Positions 44,948 to 53,054 of a DNA stretch of 64,000 nt are shown piece after piece. The stretch lies in contig CBDFHV010000083.1 of NCBI GenBank assembly GCA_965247705.1, positions 62,001 through 126,000 on the forward strand. The letters run 5' to 3'. Below the pieces are notes generated by a model. The model saw only the letters and a program-made list of their open reading frames with translations. It had not been told where the DNA came from and searched no databases. Numbering within the stretch: the stretch's first letter is position 1; each line of letters begins with the position of its first letter. The DNA comes from CBDFHV01 sp965247705 (GTDB lineage: Bacteria > Pseudomonadota > Alphaproteobacteria > Rhodospirillales > CAMCUA01). A program made the position numbers and the translations under genes.

Positions 44948-45562
44948 TTAGCGGGAGTAGTACTCGATCACCATGTTGGGTTCCATCTGCACCGGATAGG
45001 GCACGTCCTCCAACTTCGGGACCCGCAGGAAGGTGCCCCGCATCTTGTTGTGATCGACCTCCATAAAGTCGGGAACGTCCCGTTCCGGCGATTCGACGGC
45101 CTCCAGAACCAGCGCCATGTTGCGCGACTTTTCCTTGACCTCGATCACGTCGTCTTCGCGGACCAGATACGAGGGAATGTTCACCCGCCGACCGTTGACC
45201 CTGATGTGGCCGTGGTTGATGAACTGTCGCGACGCAAAGACCGTCGGCACGAACTTCATCCGATAGACGACGGCGTCCAGGCGGCGTTCGAGGATGCCGA
45301 TCAGGGTCTCCGAGGTATCGCCGCGCCGGCGGGCCGCGGCCTCGTAGTAGCGGCGGAACTGCTTCTCGCTGATGTTGCCGTAATAGCCTTTCAGCTTCTG
45401 CTTGGCGTTCAGCTGAAGGCCAAAATCCGACGGCTTGCGGCGCCGTTGGCCGTGGATGCCGGGCCGGTAATCGCGGACGTTGGTGGGGCTTTTAGGACGC
45501 CCCCAAAGGTTGACGCCCAGACGACGGTTGATCTTGTACTTCGCTTGAATGCGCTTGGTCAT
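44948..45562 (-). CDS. rpsD: 30S ribosomal protein S4
   Basis: A 204-residue S4, full length. The S4 RNA-binding domain (about 94-155) reads RRLDAVVYRMKFVPTVF...INHGHIRVNGRRVNIPSYLVR. The zinc-free N-terminus is usual for this clade. It nucleates 30S assembly and binds 16S rRNA. The gene stands alone with a strong own promoter rather than in the alpha operon. Confidence 0.98.
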   Translation of the reverse strand: MTKRIQAKYKINRRLGVNLWGRPKSPTNVRDYRPGIHGQRRRKPSDFGLQLNAKQKLKGYYGNISEKQFRRYYEAAARRRGDTSETLIGILERRLDAVVYRMKFVPTVFASRQFINHGHIRVNGRRVNIPSYLVREDDVIEVKEKSRNMALVLEAVESPERDVPDFMEVDHNKMRGTFLRVPKLEDVPYPVQMEPNMVIEYYSR

Positions 45563-45686
45563 GGCTATTCCTTACTTTCCTCGCCTTTACGGGGTGTTTT
45601 TGTCCCGGTAGGCCGGCCTCGCGAGGACGCCGGCGGGGGAGACACTCCAAGGAGTCCAGCCCCACGTTTCCGGGAAGAAGGCGCGG

Positions 45687-45714
45687 AGTATAGGGCGCCT
45701 CGATTTCTTGTCAA
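45687..45714 (-). promoter_or_regulatory. sigma-70 promoter of rpsD
   Basis: On the minus strand TTGACA (45709-45714) and TATACT (45687-45692) are separated by 16 bp, nearly a consensus promoter. Start of transcription would be about 120 bp before the rpsD ATG, leaving a leader with GC-rich dyads. It overlaps the 3' end of the aconitase-X small subunit gene. Confidence 0.85.
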
Positions 45715-46157
45715 ACGGTGTCCGCAGCGGCCAGCACCTCCCCGTCCTCCGTCACCCGCACATTCATGCCCGTCTTCAGGGGCGCCTGCTGGGAGGGGGG
45801 GAGCTCCAGGATCGGAATGGTCGGCCAGGCCATCTCGCGAGCAACCAGCGCGCCCACCGTAAGGATCGCGTCCACATGGCCGATGATCAGGGCCGCTGGC
45901 GCCTGGCCGGCGTACAGAAGCTCGAGCAGGATGGTGCTGGCGGTGCTGGAACCTCGGGTGGCTCGCAGGACCAGAATGGTTCCCGCGATGGATTCGCCCG
46001 CATGGGGCTCCGACGGATCGCTCAGCCGGCCCGTCGCCGGGTCCACCCCGCCCCAGAAGCTGATCGGGCGGTCCAGGCGCAGCACCGGACCGGCGCCGCT
46101 GCCGGGGATCAGAACCCGGCCCCGCGCCAGGGGCGCCGGGTCCGCGGTCACGACCAC
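45711..46157 (-). CDS. aconitase X swivel domain (small subunit, DUF126)
   Basis: A 148-residue protein matching the AcnX swivel domain (RGRVLIPGSGAGPVLRLDRPISFWGGVDPATGRL, GTILVLRATRGSSTAS). The Ser of GSSTAS is in the conserved active-site loop. It pairs with the large subunit whose gene overlaps it by 10 bases. Two-subunit bacterial AcnX enzymes include cis-3-hydroxy-L-proline dehydratases, the most likely activity. Start is GTG 46157. Confidence 0.85.
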   Translation of the reverse strand: MVVTADPAPLARGRVLIPGSGAGPVLRLDRPISFWGGVDPATGRLSDPSEPHAGESIAGTILVLRATRGSSTASTILLELLYAGQAPAALIIGHVDAILTVGALVAREMAWPTIPILELPPSQQAPLKTGMNVRVTEDGEVLAAADTV

Positions 46158-47401
46158 GCCGCCTCGTCCCGGACCACCCGCCCCGCCACCGCCGACTCGA
46201 CCACGTCCGGCAGGCTGCCGAAAACCGCCTGCCAGCCCGTGTTGGCGGGCGTGTAGTGGGCGAACTTCGCCGAATTGGTGATCAGGGTGCCCGACCCCGC
46301 GGGCAGGATCGGCGTGACCACGATGCAGGTGTCGGTGACGATCGCCACCCCCGTGTCGGTCAGGGCCGCCACCTTATCGTCGTCTTCCAGGCTTTGCAGG
46401 GTATGGCGCCCGGTGCAGGCATAAAGGGGAACCCGGCAGCGCCGGCCCGCCAGCAGGCGCAACACTTCGTCGAACTCGTCCCGCGACAGGTGGGGGCTGC
46501 CGATGGCGGCGGCGTCCAGGGGCCCGTCGGCAACGCTCGACAGGCGGTCGCGGGCGTCGCGCAAGGCCTCGGGCGTGAGATCGATCACCCGCTCCGGCGG
46601 GTGGCCCTGGAGGGCCGCCTCCAGGGTCGGCGCCTCGGGGGTAACGCCAACGATGTGAAACAAGCCGACGGCGCCGGTGGAGGCCGCCCCCGCGCCCAGG
46701 GCCTTCAGCCGGTCCTCGTCTATGGGGCCGGGCAGGCCGTCGATGGCGGCCACGGCTTCGCCCGCCTCCGCCCCCAACCAAGCGCCGAGGACGGGATAGA
46801 AGGCATCGAGCCCCTTCAGAACCGGATTGAGGCCGCCCGTACGGACCACCAGCGTCGCCCGGCGATTCTCCGGCACGTGCAGGCCGCAGCGGGGCACCCG
46901 GCCGACCAGCGCGGCGGATATATCGAGGAAGTCCCCGTAGCGGTTGGTGCGGGCGCCGAGGACCGAGTTGCAGAACGCCACCGCGTTGCTTTCGCCCCAG
47001 GCCACGTCCTCGCCCGCCCGGGGCCGATGCCCCGCCTGGTAGGGGGCGCAGGTCCAGCTCGGACGGCAGCCGAGGCGGACGTAAGATTCCATCATCCGTT
47101 TGGCCATGGCTGTGGCATGGGGCGCGGCGTGAACCCGCTCCGGATGGAGCAGGTCCAGCGCGCCCACGTTCAGGGTGGTGGGTACGGACACGAACCCGCC
47201 CTCGTCGGCCAGCTTTTCGACGAACAGGACCCCCCCGTCGCCGTGGTAGACGCAACCGTCGGCATGGGCCGAAGCGACGGCAATCAGCACCTCGGCGCCT
47301 AAGAGGCGCCCGGTCTCGGCGACGATGCGCATGGCCATGGCCTTGGCCGCGCCTTCGGAACCGGCGGCCATGGCCCGTTCCTGGTCGGTGAGGGTCAGCA
47401 T
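46148..47401 (-). CDS. aconitase X catalytic domain (large subunit, DUF521)
   Basis: A 417-residue AcnX large subunit. Cys in TCAPYQAG, AFCNSVLGARTNRYGDF and ACTGRH are candidates for metal-cluster ligands. VYHGDGGV and the GARTNRYGDFLD block are characteristic. With the overlapping small subunit it should form a dehydratase, probably for cis-3-hydroxy-L-proline; the archaeal relatives act on phosphomevalonate. No proline-racemase or dehydrogenase gene is beside it. Confidence 0.88.
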   Translation of the reverse strand: MLTLTDQERAMAAGSEGAAKAMAMRIVAETGRLLGAEVLIAVASAHADGCVYHGDGGVLFVEKLADEGGFVSVPTTLNVGALDLLHPERVHAAPHATAMAKRMMESYVRLGCRPSWTCAPYQAGHRPRAGEDVAWGESNAVAFCNSVLGARTNRYGDFLDISAALVGRVPRCGLHVPENRRATLVVRTGGLNPVLKGLDAFYPVLGAWLGAEAGEAVAAIDGLPGPIDEDRLKALGAGAASTGAVGLFHIVGVTPEAPTLEAALQGHPPERVIDLTPEALRDARDRLSSVADGPLDAAAIGSPHLSRDEFDEVLRLLAGRRCRVPLYACTGRHTLQSLEDDDKVAALTDTGVAIVTDTCIVVTPILPAGSGTLITNSAKFAHYTPANTGWQAVFGSLPDVVESAVAGRVVRDEAAWS

Positions 47402-47441
47402 GGGAACATGGTAATCGCCACGGGGCGGAAAATCAGGCGGC

Positions 47442-48005
47442 TCAGTTCGGATCCAGTTCCGCGTCCCAATAGAGAAAATCCCGCCAGCTTTCGTGCAGGT
47501 AGTTGGGCGGGAAAGCCCGGCCGTTGGCCTGAAGCTGGTGATTGGACGGCCGGTGGGGCGGTCGGCGCGGAAAGACGCTGGCCTCTCGCGGCAGGCGGTT
47601 GCCCTTGCGCAGGTTGCAGCATTCGCAGGCCGTGATCACGTTTTCCCAGGTTGTGCGGCCACCGCGGGAACGGGGTACCACGTGGTCGAAGGTCAGGCGC
47701 TCCGTCGGCAGGGAGACATCGCAATACTGGCAGGAAAACCGGTCCCGCAAGAAGACGTTGAACCGGGTAAAGGCCGGGGTGCGGCTCATCGGCACGTACT
47801 GCTTGAGGGAGATCACGCTGGGCAGGCGCATGGCCCAGCTCGGCGAGCGGATCGTTCGGTCGTATTCGGAGATCACGTTGACCCGATCCAGGAATACGGC
47901 CTTCACCGTTTCCTGCCACGACCACAGGGACAGGGGGAAGTAGCTCAACGGACGAAAGTCCGCGTTCAAGGCCAGGGCCGGTAACTGTTCGAGTGCGACG
48001 GCCAC
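47442..48005 (-). CDS. HNH endonuclease family protein
   Basis: A 187-residue protein with an HNH core between about 88 and 137. CQYC and CECC are zinc-knuckle pairs, the catalytic block is LTFDHVVPRSRGGRTTWENVITAC with His-Asn-His-type spacing. It resembles the widely conserved chromosomal HNH proteins of proteobacteria, which are not linked to restriction systems. ATG 48005 follows AGGAGATC. Role unknown. Confidence 0.88.
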   Translation of the reverse strand: MAVALEQLPALALNADFRPLSYFPLSLWSWQETVKAVFLDRVNVISEYDRTIRSPSWAMRLPSVISLKQYVPMSRTPAFTRFNVFLRDRFSCQYCDVSLPTERLTFDHVVPRSRGGRTTWENVITACECCNLRKGNRLPREASVFPRRPPHRPSNHQLQANGRAFPPNYLHESWRDFLYWDAELDPN

Positions 48006-48041
48006 GATTGCCGATCTCCTCCCCGAGGTCGGGCCGGATCA

Positions 48042-48055
48042 TACAATATGTTGTA
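48042..48055. promoter_or_regulatory. palindrome TACAA-TATG-TTGTA upstream of the HNH gene
   Basis: A perfect 5-bp inverted repeat with 4-bp spacer lies 37 bp upstream of the HNH start in the otherwise GC-rich gap to the esterase gene. It could be an operator. Confidence 0.35.
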
Positions 48056-48134
48056 CGGCGTGCCAATTGACCGGCCACCGGTGACCGGTTCATTCGGTGA
48101 CCCGTCGCGCCGCGACCGAAATTTCACTGCCGAT

Positions 48135-48809
48135 TCAATCGGTTGGGTCGCCGCCCAAGACCCGATTAAGGAACGCCATGCCCAGGCGGATACAGTCTTC
48201 GTCGATGCCGTGGGCCAACCCCGGTCGCAAATGGGACTCGACCGCCACGTCCGCCGCCTTCAAGGCGCTCTCGGCGGCGGGCAACGCTTGGTGGGGAAGA
48301 ACGGGGTCCGCATCGCCGTGAGTCAGCAGCACCGGCGGCCGGCAGCGGATCTCCCGCCCCAGCACTTCCGGTCCCGCCAGCATGCCCGAATAGCCAACGA
48401 TGCCGGCCGGTGCCACCGCCCGGCGCAGGCCCACGTGCAGGGCCATCATGGTGCCTTGGGAAAAACCGATCAGCGCCAAATCCTTGTCCTCGAGGCCACA
48501 GGCGGCAAGCTGGTCGTCGATGAAACCCTCGAGAATGGGGGCGGCGCCACGCACCCCCGCCAGCCGGGTGGCGGGGGACAATTCTTGCAGGCTGAACCAC
48601 TGGTAGCCCATGGGCGCCATGTCATAGCGCTGGGGCGCGTGGGGCGACAGGAACAGGGCCTCGGGCAGGATCTGCTGGAAGTAGGGCGCCAGCCCGATCA
48701 GGTCGTTGCCGTCGGCGCCCACGCCGTGCAGCAGAATCACCAATTGCCGTGGCGCGCCGCCACTGCGGGGCGGAAGGGTCGGGCCTTCAAGGGTGGGAAT
48801 GTCGGCCAT
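48135..48809 (-). CDS. phospholipase/carboxylesterase family hydrolase
   Basis: A 224-residue alpha/beta hydrolase of the acyl-protein-thioesterase/carboxylesterase family. Nucleophile in GFSQGTMM, Asp in THGDADPVLP, His in GLAHGID; the oxyanion region is LLHGVGADGND. No signal peptide, so cytoplasmic. Starts divergent from gluQ, 72 bp apart. Confidence 0.92.
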   Translation of the reverse strand: MADIPTLEGPTLPPRSGGAPRQLVILLHGVGADGNDLIGLAPYFQQILPEALFLSPHAPQRYDMAPMGYQWFSLQELSPATRLAGVRGAAPILEGFIDDQLAACGLEDKDLALIGFSQGTMMALHVGLRRAVAPAGIVGYSGMLAGPEVLGREIRCRPPVLLTHGDADPVLPHQALPAAESALKAADVAVESHLRPGLAHGIDEDCIRLGMAFLNRVLGGDPTD

Positions 48810-48881
48810 GGTCTATCCTTCGGCTTGACGCCATATTGGCCCAGTCCTACCGGAAAGCGCCGCCCCCGTCCAAGCCCCAGG

Positions 48882-49769
48882 ATGGATGTCTCGGAACCCA
48901 TGCCGCACGTCGCCGTGATCACCCGCTTCGCCCCCAGCCCGACGGGCCATCTTCACCTGGGCCACGGGTTCGCCGCCCTGTTCGCCGAGCGCATCGCCCG
49001 CGAGGCGGCGGGGCGGTTCCTGCTGCGTATCGAGGATATCGACCTGGGACGTTGCCGGCCCGAGTACGAGGCGGCGATATTCGAGGACCTGGACTGGCTG
49101 GGCCTGGCGTGGGAGGAACCGGTGCGCCGCCAGTCGGACCAACAGGCCGACTACGCGGCGGCGCTTAGCCGGCTGGACGGGGCCGGCTTGCTGTATCCCT
49201 GCTTCTGCACCCGCCGCGAGATTCGCGACGAGGTGGCCCGCGCCGGCCAGGCGCCCCACACCCCCGAAGGTCCGCGCTATCCGGGCACCTGCCGCCGCCT
49301 TACCACGGCCCAGCGGGCGGCGCGCAAGGCCCAAGGCCGGCCCTATGCCCTGCGCCTCGATACCGTGGCCGCCATCGAGGTCGCCGGCCCCCTGACCTGG
49401 CACGACCGGGCCGCCGGCACCATGACCGCCGAGCCGGATCTGTTCGGCGATGCGGTCCTGGCGCGCAAGGACATCCCCACCAGCTATCACCTTGCGGTCA
49501 CCGTGGACGACCACCTGCAGGGGGTCACCATTGTCACCCGGGGCACCGATCTGTTTTCGTCCACCCATGTCCACCGCCTGCTCCAAGCCCTGCTGGACCT
49601 GGATGTGCCGGACTATCACCACCATGGTCTGATCATGGACGCCGCCGGCCAGCGGGTGGCCAAGCGCGACAACCCCCTGACCCTGCGCCAGATGCGCGAG
49701 GCGGGACGCACGCCGCAAGAGCTTCGGGCGATGATCGAAGCCGCCTCGCCGGACCTCGACGCCTGTTAA
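48882..49769 (+). CDS. gluQ: glutamyl-Q tRNA(Asp) synthetase
   Basis: A 295-residue class I synthetase fragment. The HIGH motif lies in APSPTGHLHLGHG, the KMSKS-like motif is VAKRDN, and the zinc site has CFC plus YPGTC. The anticodon-binding domain of glutamyl-tRNA synthetase is absent, as expected for GluQ, which glutamylates queuosine on tRNA(Asp). ATG 48882 or 48900 could start; homology begins at VITRFAPSP. Confidence 0.93.
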   Translation: MDVSEPMPHVAVITRFAPSPTGHLHLGHGFAALFAERIAREAAGRFLLRIEDIDLGRCRPEYEAAIFEDLDWLGLAWEEPVRRQSDQQADYAAALSRLDGAGLLYPCFCTRREIRDEVARAGQAPHTPEGPRYPGTCRRLTTAQRAARKAQGRPYALRLDTVAAIEVAGPLTWHDRAAGTMTAEPDLFGDAVLARKDIPTSYHLAVTVDDHLQGVTIVTRGTDLFSSTHVHRLLQALLDLDVPDYHHHGLIMDAAGQRVAKRDNPLTLRQMREAGRTPQELRAMIEAASPDLDAC

Positions 49770-49782
49770 GTGCGGGCGCCGT

Positions 49783-50631
49783 TCAGCGGTGCATGCTCCG
49801 CAGCAGTTCCACGTAGTCCGGGTGATCGGGACGGATGCGGCCGTGGCGGATCAGGAAGTCGATCGCGACGACAGCGCAGTTGAACTTGAACTCTTCCGTG
49901 TCGCCGACCAATGCCGCGACCTCGTCGATGGGCATGAGGCGGAACGATTCCGCCTCGCCGTCGGTGTTGACGGGGACGAAGTCCCGGGGGAGTTCCAGGT
50001 CGTAGTTGAACAGCACGTCGTTGCGCAGGCCCTCGAGCCGTTCGCCGATATAGGTTATGGCGCCCACGGGCACCGCGCGCCGGGCAAGGGCGGCTGGGAT
50101 GCCGGCCTCCTCGGCACTTTCCTTGACCAGGTTGTCTTCGAGGGACAGCCCGGCCGGCTGGCCGCCGGCCACGATCTGGTCCAGCTTGCCGGGGGACATG
50201 GCCCGGTCCCGGCTGCGCCGCGCCACCCACATCAGGATGTCGCCATCGCGGTGCACAAGGCCGTTCACATGGATGCCGTAGGCCCGGACTCCGAACCGGG
50301 GCACCGCCGATCGGTCCATGGTCATCAAGGGCGGTTCGGCGAAGGCGACATTCACCGCATAGGGCTCGTCCCGCCAGCCGGTGGCGAAACATCCCTCGGC
50401 CGAAAGGGCGCGAAGCGCGGGCTCCACGGCCGCGGTGCGTGCCTCGGGCGTGGGCAAGTCCGGTGCGACGGCCACGCCTTCGTCGTCGCGGTGAAAAACG
50501 TCGCCGAAATTGGCCAGCCTGGCGGCGAATTGGGGCAGGACCCATCCGACACGCCGCCCGGCCACGCGAAAGGGCAAATATCGACCCAGGTCGCCCGCGT
50601 TGCAGGCCCGAACCCGGTCGAGATAGCTCAC
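49783..50631 (-). CDS. Nudix hydrolase (DUF4743-type)
   Basis: A 282-residue protein. An N-terminal DUF4743-like domain (about 1-115) precedes a Nudix domain. The Nudix box is GGQPAGLSLEDNLVKESAEEAGI, in which Lys replaces the usual Arg before the catalytic Glu block. Relatives hydrolyse thiamine-diphosphate-like compounds. Start GTG 50631. Convergent with gluQ, 13 bp apart. Confidence 0.88.
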   Translation of the reverse strand: MSYLDRVRACNAGDLGRYLPFRVAGRRVGWVLPQFAARLANFGDVFHRDDEGVAVAPDLPTPEARTAAVEPALRALSAEGCFATGWRDEPYAVNVAFAEPPLMTMDRSAVPRFGVRAYGIHVNGLVHRDGDILMWVARRSRDRAMSPGKLDQIVAGGQPAGLSLEDNLVKESAEEAGIPAALARRAVPVGAITYIGERLEGLRNDVLFNYDLELPRDFVPVNTDGEAESFRLMPIDEVAALVGDTEEFKFNCAVVAIDFLIRHGRIRPDHPDYVELLRSMHR

Positions 50632-50647
50632 CCGGGGGCGGTCCCGT

Positions 50648-50968
50648 TCAGCCGGCCGCGGCCATTTCCTTCGCAGCCGTCAACACCGACTGGACGCAGA
50701 ACATCTGGCGAAGGGACTGGGCCAGCAATTCGCTGACTCGGGAATCCAGGTCCGTGACCTGGATGTCGATGTGCAGCTCCGTCCTCCGGTCGCCGCCGAC
50801 CGTGCTGTGCCAACGGCTGGGCACCAGGCCGCGCTTGGCGAAGACCTGAAGGACCCGCGGCAGGGTCTGGGGATCGGCGTCCGCCTGCACCCAGAAGCAG
50901 GCCACGGGCATGGTTCGGGCGCCCAAGGAAGCGCGAACGGGCGGCTTGCGGGAAGGAAAGGCATTCAT
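50648..50968 (-). CDS. stand-alone ACT-domain protein (IlvM/IlvN-like)
   Basis: A 106-residue protein with one ACT-like domain: VACFWVQADADPQTLPRVLQVFAKRGLVPSRWHS followed by ELHIDIQVTDLDSRVSELLAQSL. Related regulatory subunits bind branched-chain amino acids, but no catalytic partner is adjacent. ATG 50968 is preceded by GGAG at 10 nt. The leader upstream holds a short ORF and a hairpin. Confidence 0.75.
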   Translation of the reverse strand: MNAFPSRKPPVRASLGARTMPVACFWVQADADPQTLPRVLQVFAKRGLVPSRWHSTVGGDRRTELHIDIQVTDLDSRVSELLAQSLRQMFCVQSVLTAAKEMAAAG

Positions 50969-51022
50969 GACGAAGAAACTCCGAAAAACGATGAAAAGGC
51001 AGGCGACGCTCGGTCCCGGCCC

Positions 51023-51088
51023 TCAAAGGAGGACCGGGCGCTTAATTCGCCGTAGGCCAAGTCGCCGCTTCGGTGTTTCGCAGGTCAT
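51023..51088 (-). CDS. possible 21-residue leader peptide upstream of the ACT gene
   Basis: ATG at 51088, with GGGAGG a few bases before it, opens a 21-codon frame ending IKRPVLL and TGA at 51023. The last codons overlap a 10-bp stem (CCCGGTCCTC with GAGGGCCGGG, one U-G pair). This resembles an amino-acid attenuator, but the predicted transcription start would lie between the SD and the ATG, so translation is uncertain. Confidence 0.3.
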   Translation of the reverse strand: MTCETPKRRLGLRRIKRPVLL

Positions 51089-51098
51089 GATGCCTCCC

Positions 51099-51104
51099 AT
51101 TATA
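51099..51104 (-). promoter_or_regulatory. putative -10 (TATAAT) of the ACT gene
   Basis: TATAAT on the minus strand with TTTACC 17 bp upstream (51122-51127) forms a reasonable promoter about 130 bp before the ACT start codon. Confidence 0.55.
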
Positions 51105-51109
51105 CAGGG

Positions 51110-51404
51110 GGGCGGTCCGGTGGTAAAGGTCGCGCAGCCGCGACGGTTCGTTTCTCAGTTCGATATGCCGTCGAGACAATACGCGGAATTTATGGGGACA
51201 CACTACTTTTATCAAGAACGTCGCCGACGAACTTCCGCTCCTCCCGGCCTGGGTCCGTGCTCCGGCTTGCGTTTGGTCAAGCGGCGGCGGTTGAGGTGTT
51301 CGATGTTCTCGGCGAACGCGTCGGCGCCCAGTCGCCGGCCGGCGCGTAGCATATCACGGGGAACAGTGACGCTAAATAAATATTGTGTCCCTTTATATGG
51401 AAGG
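51110..51404. other. intergenic stretch with possible mobile-element relic
   Basis: No convincing gene. GGGGACACACTAC near 51195 and the complement of GGGACACAATATTT near 51382-51395 form imperfect inverted ends about 200 bp apart, as seen around REP-transposase relics. The enclosed minus-strand peptide (HLNRRRLTKRKPEHGP) is not recognised. Confidence 0.35.
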
Positions 51405-52277
51405 CTAGGCGGATGGGGCCGGCCCCCTCCCAATCTCCTGAAACGGTGGCAAGTCGTCCCAATGGAACCGGTGATACCTCTTGAGCCACGCGGAATTCTT
51501 CTCGGACAACGTCCATCGAATTTCCGGCGTCACGTTGCCAGGCCATGGAAGGGCCGAAGCCAGCTTGGGGACGCTTCCCTTGAGCCGGTTGGCGGTCAGT
51601 CGCTCGGCAAGAGAGTCCCGATCGGGAGATGCATTGGCACGGGGAAGACTTGGCGTTCGATCACCATCCAGGCCCAATTTATCACCCAACCATGCCGCGC
51701 CGTGTGTCAGGAAATGGTCCAGTTTCCATACCGAGCCCGTTACCCGCGCGTTCTCCATCAGCTTCGGAAGGGAGGCAAAATCGAGGCCTTCCTGAAATTG
51801 AGTCCGGGTCGTGCGAAGGGTGGTCACGAACGTCTCGAAATCGAACGGCAAGCCCAGTTCGACCAATCTGGCATGCATGGAAAGGAGAAAATCCTCATGC
51901 CTGCGCAAGACCAAAAGCAAATGGAGATCCCCATCCGATAGGTATCGCAGCCGCTCGATAACAGTGCTCCGTCGCACCGCGAATCGCCCGATCGAGGCAA
52001 AACCCGTGGTGCTCAGAAGTTCATCGGACAGCACCCAGGGCCTCCCCGTCGGTCCCGATCCCAGCGTCGCGTGGAACCAGTTCCGCTTGTACGCCCGGTA
52101 GAAATCCTCGTCGTTCTGGAACAACAGATATTTCCTGACCAGCTTGACGAAAGCTTCGCTCTTGAACGCCGTCCCCTGCTTTCCCAGGTAGCTATCGGGC
52201 ACATTCTCGCTCAGCCAATCCTGGATCGACGTGGAGGCGCAGCGGGGCATTCCCATATGTAAAAATTTTTTATTCAT
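51405..52277 (-). CDS. sulfotransferase-like protein
   Basis: A 290-residue protein. The N-terminal loop HMGMPRCASTSIQDWL matches the phosphosulfate-binding loop of PAPS-dependent sulfotransferases. LLVLRRHEDFLLSMHARLVE resembles the 3'-phosphate-binding segment. The ATG at 52277 starts MNKKFLHMG; the frame a few codons longer begins with GTG. The start region is AT-rich and codon use is less GC-biased than neighbours, suggesting transfer. Substrate could be a surface polysaccharide or lipid. Confidence 0.7.
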   Translation of the reverse strand: MNKKFLHMGMPRCASTSIQDWLSENVPDSYLGKQGTAFKSEAFVKLVRKYLLFQNDEDFYRAYKRNWFHATLGSGPTGRPWVLSDELLSTTGFASIGRFAVRRSTVIERLRYLSDGDLHLLLVLRRHEDFLLSMHARLVELGLPFDFETFVTTLRTTRTQFQEGLDFASLPKLMENARVTGSVWKLDHFLTHGAAWLGDKLGLDGDRTPSLPRANASPDRDSLAERLTANRLKGSVPKLASALPWPGNVTPEIRWTLSEKNSAWLKRYHRFHWDDLPPFQEIGRGPAPSA

Positions 52278-52323
52278 ACTTCGCGTCACTTGTTCGATTC
52301 TCCAATACCTCTGGTGGCTCAGG

Positions 52324-52554
52324 TCAGTAATATAGCGAAATATGAATGCCAGATGGATCGATGAGTACTTTACCCTCTTCTATCCATGCGGCAAGAAAAT
52401 TTCGTACCAGCTGCTGCCAAGTGCATGTTTCCGGGATGACAGTCCGACACACGGTTGCGCTTGGTGCGTTCAGCAGGTCAAATTCAAGCTGAGACACGAT
52501 CCGTCGACCCTGTCGCTTGTCATCGCCGCCCCCCTGTGAGAGCCTTGATTCCAT
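52324..52554 (-). CDS. small hypothetical protein
   Basis: A 76-codon frame, divergent from the FliG-C-like gene with starts overlapping by two bases. The C-terminal part (TWQQLVRNFLAAWIEEGKVLIDPSG) looks protein-like with an amphipathic helix, and it fills an otherwise empty gap. No SD is evident and no family is recognised; it could be a chance frame or a transferred remnant next to the sulfotransferase gene. Confidence 0.3.
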   Translation of the reverse strand: MESRLSQGGGDDKRQGRRIVSQLEFDLLNAPSATVCRTVIPETCTWQQLVRNFLAAWIEEGKVLIDPSGIHISLYY

Positions 52555-53020
52555 GAAGATCGCGGTTAAGAAAGCAGCACCCGATGTGTTCGCCCTGACC
52601 TTCGACGACGTGGAGGTGGCGCTGGACAGCGCCGGGCTCAAGTCCCTGCTGTTGGAGGTCACGCGTATTCTGGCCCCGGGCACCGACCTGGCGACCACCG
52701 AGGAGGAGCGCGTGCGCGACTTGGCGCGGCGGCTGAAGAACGCCAACAGCGTGGGCGTCCAGAAGCTGCTGATGTCGGTCGATCAGGAAGACATCCTGGT
52801 GCTGTTGACGGCGGCGAACGAAGACAAGGCCCTGCGCCGCAAGGTCTACGGCAACATGAGCGAGCGTTCGCGCAAGATCCTCGCCGAGGATCTGGCCTTC
52901 ACGTTTCGCGACGGCCTGCCGGCGGGGAGACTCAAAACGGCGATCCAGAATCTGTCGGATCGAATCCGCGATCTGGAGGGCGACGGCACCATCACTTATG
53001 ACAATGTGGTCTCGCGCTGA
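52553..53020 (+). CDS. stand-alone FliG C-terminal-domain protein
   Basis: A 155-residue protein whose residues about 68-115 match the FliG_C motor domain (VQKLLMSVDQEDILVLLTAANEDKALRRKVYGNMSERSRKILAEDL). The FliG N-terminal and middle domains and the EHPQ motif are absent; a short unrelated beta-rich segment precedes it. No flagellar gene is near. ATG 52553. It may bind a motor or stator partner, or be a regulatory relic of fliG. It is followed by a rhodanese gene 34 bp on. Confidence 0.7.
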   Translation: MKIAVKKAAPDVFALTFDDVEVALDSAGLKSLLLEVTRILAPGTDLATTEEERVRDLARRLKNANSVGVQKLLMSVDQEDILVLLTAANEDKALRRKVYGNMSERSRKILAEDLAFTFRDGLPAGRLKTAIQNLSDRIRDLEGDGTITYDNVVSR

Positions 53021-53054
53021 CCGGCGTTGCCACGTCGAAAGGGAGGGAGGCGAT

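Noticed and set aside
48048..48881. Extension of the gluQ frame upstream
   Set aside because: It is antisense to the esterase gene, and GluQ homology begins only at about 48900.
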